In this document: piece after piece, positions 15,498 to 17,051 of the stretch | Position numbering within the stretch: position 1 is the first letter of the stretch | Layout: every line of letters begins with the position of its first letter | Source: CAZDBA01 sp964503615 | Lineage (GTDB): Bacteria > Planctomycetota > Planctomycetia > Pirellulales > Pirellulaceae | Length of the DNA: 17,051 bases | NCBI GenBank assembly: GCA_964503615.1 | Contig: CAZDBA010000107.1 | Span: 1 to 17,051, forward strand | Direction: 5' to 3' | Notes under the pieces: generated by a model | Told to the model about the DNA's origin: nothing | What the model saw: the letters and a program-made list of their open reading frames with translations, nothing else | Databases searched by the model: none | Made by a program: the position numbers and the translations under genes

Positions 15498-15926
15498 TTA
15501 TGTCAGTTTGATTTTACCGGTCTCTATCGCTTCCAGGATGCCATCGTTGCTACGCAACATTTTCGGGTTGGCCTTCATTTCTTCCATCGTCAGCCATCCT
15601 GCCCATTGAACTTCGTTGGGGTCCAAACGGATCTTGCAGCCTGGAGAAAGCTCTACGTGCCAAAAGGTCAGATGCACGTTCCAATAAGTAATCGAGGTCC
15701 AGATTTCACGAATCGGTTTAACTTCGATTCCAAGTTCCTCATACAACTCGCGAACGACGGTTTCCTTAGGCGTCTCTCCCTCTTCGATCGTGCCGCCAGG
15801 AAAACAGTACTTTCCACCCGCACGAATGTGTTCGGCCCGTTGGATCACCAGAAATTTGTCACCCTTAACGGCTACACCAATCGCACCGTATCGACGCTCT
15901 TCGATATTCAGTTCTTTGTGCGTCAA
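15498..15926 (-). CDS. NUDIX hydrolase (MutT-like)
   Basis: This is a small cytoplasmic pyrophosphohydrolase acting on a nucleoside diphosphate linked to another moiety; the substrate is not predictable. The 142-residue length is typical. The NUDIX box is complete: GTIEEGETPKETVVRELYEE plus LGI at 45-67, matching GX5EX7REUXEEXGU with Gly45, Glu51, Arg59-Glu60, Glu63-Glu64 and Gly66. It is preceded by GGKYCFPGG, and the beta-strand GAIGVAVKGDKFLVIQR opens the fold. The start is TTG at 15926; no ATG or GTG lies in frame between it and the upstream stop at 15993, although the open frame continues upstream as plausible protein (PLYYWTYLL), so the real start is uncertain. It lies 80 bp downstream of the coiled-coil gene on the same strand and could be transcribed with it. 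It converges with the CX4CH gene. Confidence 0.93.
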   Translation of the reverse strand: MTHKELNIEERRYGAIGVAVKGDKFLVIQRAEHIRAGGKYCFPGGTIEEGETPKETVVRELYEELGIEVKPIREIWTSITYWNVHLTFWHVELSPGCKIRLDPNEVQWAGWLTMEEMKANPKMLRSNDGILEAIETGKIKLT

Positions 15927-16006
15927 AAGGTATGTCCAATAGTAAAGAGGCTTAATAAATTCGATAGTAAAATCATGAGAAACCAGGAAGCCCTAGTCTG
16001 CTCAGC

Positions 16007-17051
16007 TTATCGACTCTTTATCTCAGCTACCAACTGTTTTAATTGATCAACTTTTCCTTGCACGACTAATTTGGCCTGCGTTTGCAAATCGCGCGGAATT
16101 ATCTTCTTGTAACGTGAACCAGCCATTTGAACGACTTCCTTCAAGTCGGACAATTTCGCCTTGGCCAATTCCCCACAATTGTGGATCCCTTTTTCGTTTA
16201 GGAGTCCCTCGATCACTTTCCCTACCCCTTTTATGTGCTTTAGTTCGCATTGAGCACCTGCGGCGATTCCAGTCCCAGATGATTTTGAGCTCACTTTTCT
16301 TGGTGACGATTTTAGCTTTTTCAATTCCTTGCTCAACCGTTTAACCTCCGCTTCACTTTTACTGAGTAAGCTGTTCGCGTCAAATGCTGAGGATTTTGCT
16401 TCGACCAACTCCGATTTCGGCACCATGTCTTCGTTCTGAGAATTCTCGCTTACTTTGGCCGACAACTCCTGGATCTCCAGCTTTTGCTTTTTGATCTCTT
16501 CAGATTTCAAAGCCAGTTGAGATTCCAAAGTGTGGACCATGCCGTTCAATTTTTCACGAGCTTGTCCAAGTTGTTCCACCTGTGTTTCTTTGGTTGAAAA
16601 GGCCTCTTTGATCGAAGCCAATTCCGAAAGCTTCATAGCGTGGGCAGCAAGCGTTTCCTGCGACTGTTGTAACTGTTGAACGGACCCCTCTTGCATTCTT
16701 TTAGCCGCTTCTTCTGCATGCTTTGAATCCTGAACCTGAGACTTTGCGAGATCCAACGCCGAACAAGTTTCTTCCAGTCTAGCCTTTAACTCCACCTTCT
16801 CTTTGGAAGCACTATCCAGCTCCAATTCCTGGGCTTTCAGTTTTTGATTAAGCGATTCTAATTCCTTCGCGGAACGAGTCACTTCGTCTCCTTTGGATTT
16901 GAGCCGCTGGTTAACCTGCACCAGTTCCGCTGATTTCTCTTCACGCTCTTTTTTAAGTTCGCGCTGTGTCGCTTGCAGTTTTTCTTCCAGCGCTGTCGCT
17001 TTCGAACTCAGGGATTCGAGTTCTGACTTGGCCGCGTTTAAAGACTCAGAC
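16007..17051 (-). CDS. Coiled-coil protein with C-terminal helix-hairpin-helix domain (5' end outside window)
   Basis: The frame is open to the right edge: upstream of the GTG at 16921 it continues without a stop for at least 43 codons as more coiled coil (ending KKEREEKSAEL before VQVNQRL), so the N-terminus is missing. The visible part is about 230 residues of charged heptad-rich coiled coil (Lys/Glu/Gln with Leu at spaced positions), then a Ser/Lys linker (SPRKVSSKSSGTG). The last 80 residues hold LKHIKGVGKVIEGLLNEKGI, a helix-hairpin-helix with GVGKVIE, followed by CGELAKAKLSDLKEVVQM. This resembles the H3TH-like domain often annotated as flap-endonuclease-1-like, which usually sits at the end of structural or coiled-coil proteins and lacks the nuclease core. 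A DNA- or protein-binding scaffold is the reasonable guess; nuclease activity is not supported. The missing N-terminus could carry a membrane segment. Confidence 0.82.
   Translation of the reverse strand, partial: SESLNAAKSELESLSSKATALEEKLQATQRELKKEREEKSAELVQVNQRLKSKGDEVTRSAKELESLNQKLKAQELELDSASKEKVELKARLEETCSALDLAKSQVQDSKHAEEAAKRMQEGSVQQLQQSQETLAAHAMKLSELASIKEAFSTKETQVEQLGQAREKLNGMVHTLESQLALKSEEIKKQKLEIQELSAKVSENSQNEDMVPKSELVEAKSSAFDANSLLSKSEAEVKRLSKELKKLKSSPRKVSSKSSGTGIAAGAQCELKHIKGVGKVIEGLLNEKGIHNCGELAKAKLSDLKEVVQMAGSRYKKIIPRDLQTQAKLVVQGKVDQLKQLVAEIKSR

Noticed and set aside
15606..16046. 146-codon plus-strand frame across the NUDIX gene
   Set aside because: The opposite strand carries a perfect NUDIX box; this frame has no family match by eye and no ribosome binding site.

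Overview
The window looks like chromosomal DNA of a planctomycete, probably of the Rhodopirellula/Pirellula group (family Pirellulaceae). Three things point there: a YTV-type Arg/Thr-Val-Pro repeat protein with a Cys-rich tail at the left edge; a 1,655-residue secreted protein that opens with the planctomycete extracellular motif (FEVMEERRVLTA, a variant of the LExRxLLxA signature) and carries SdrD-B-like domains; and a secreted protein with a CX4CH site of the kind common in planctomycete surface proteins. Shine-Dalgarno sequences are mostly absent and several genes start with TTG or GTG. The taxonomic call is inference from protein families. No rRNA or tRNA gene, phage, transposase or CRISPR array was seen.

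Layout, left to right. 1-888 (+): YTV-type cell-wall protein, truncated by the window edge, followed by a strong intrinsic terminator (922-953). 1089-2108 (+): truD, tRNA pseudouridine synthase. 2327-5260 (+) and 5337-6092 (+): purSL-type purL and purQ, the synthetase and glutaminase parts of FGAM synthase in purine synthesis. 6149-6712 (-) and 6709-7251 (-): a GNAT acetyltransferase and an FxsA-family membrane protein, overlapping by ATGA. 7305-7340: a minus-strand terminator. 7392-12359 (-): the giant SdrD-B/FG-GAP surface protein. 12480-13532 (-): an exported seven-bladed WD40 protein. 13545-14209: 665 bp with no convincing gene. 14210-15487 (+): an exported protein with a CX4CH site. 15498-15926 (-): a NUDIX hydrolase. 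16007-17051 (-): a coiled-coil protein with a C-terminal helix-hairpin-helix domain, truncated by the right edge.

The genes fall into two functional groups. One is housekeeping: TruD for tRNA modification, PurSL plus PurQ jointly forming FGAM synthase, NUDIX for nucleotide-type substrates, GNAT and FxsA. The other is cell-surface or periplasmic: the YTV protein, the SdrD-B giant, the Tat-like WD40 protein and the CX4CH protein. The latter three lie within 8.1 kb around the gene-free stretch, and the WD40 gene and the giant are codirectional 120 bp apart, so they may share expression. I found no clear evidence of a new enzymatic or defence system. The most unusual material is the surface-protein architecture: recent 327-bp domain duplication, a Cys placed at the end of four SdrD-B domains, and a three-part Arg/Thr - Gly/Ala/Pro - Cys-rich wall protein with strongly biased codons.
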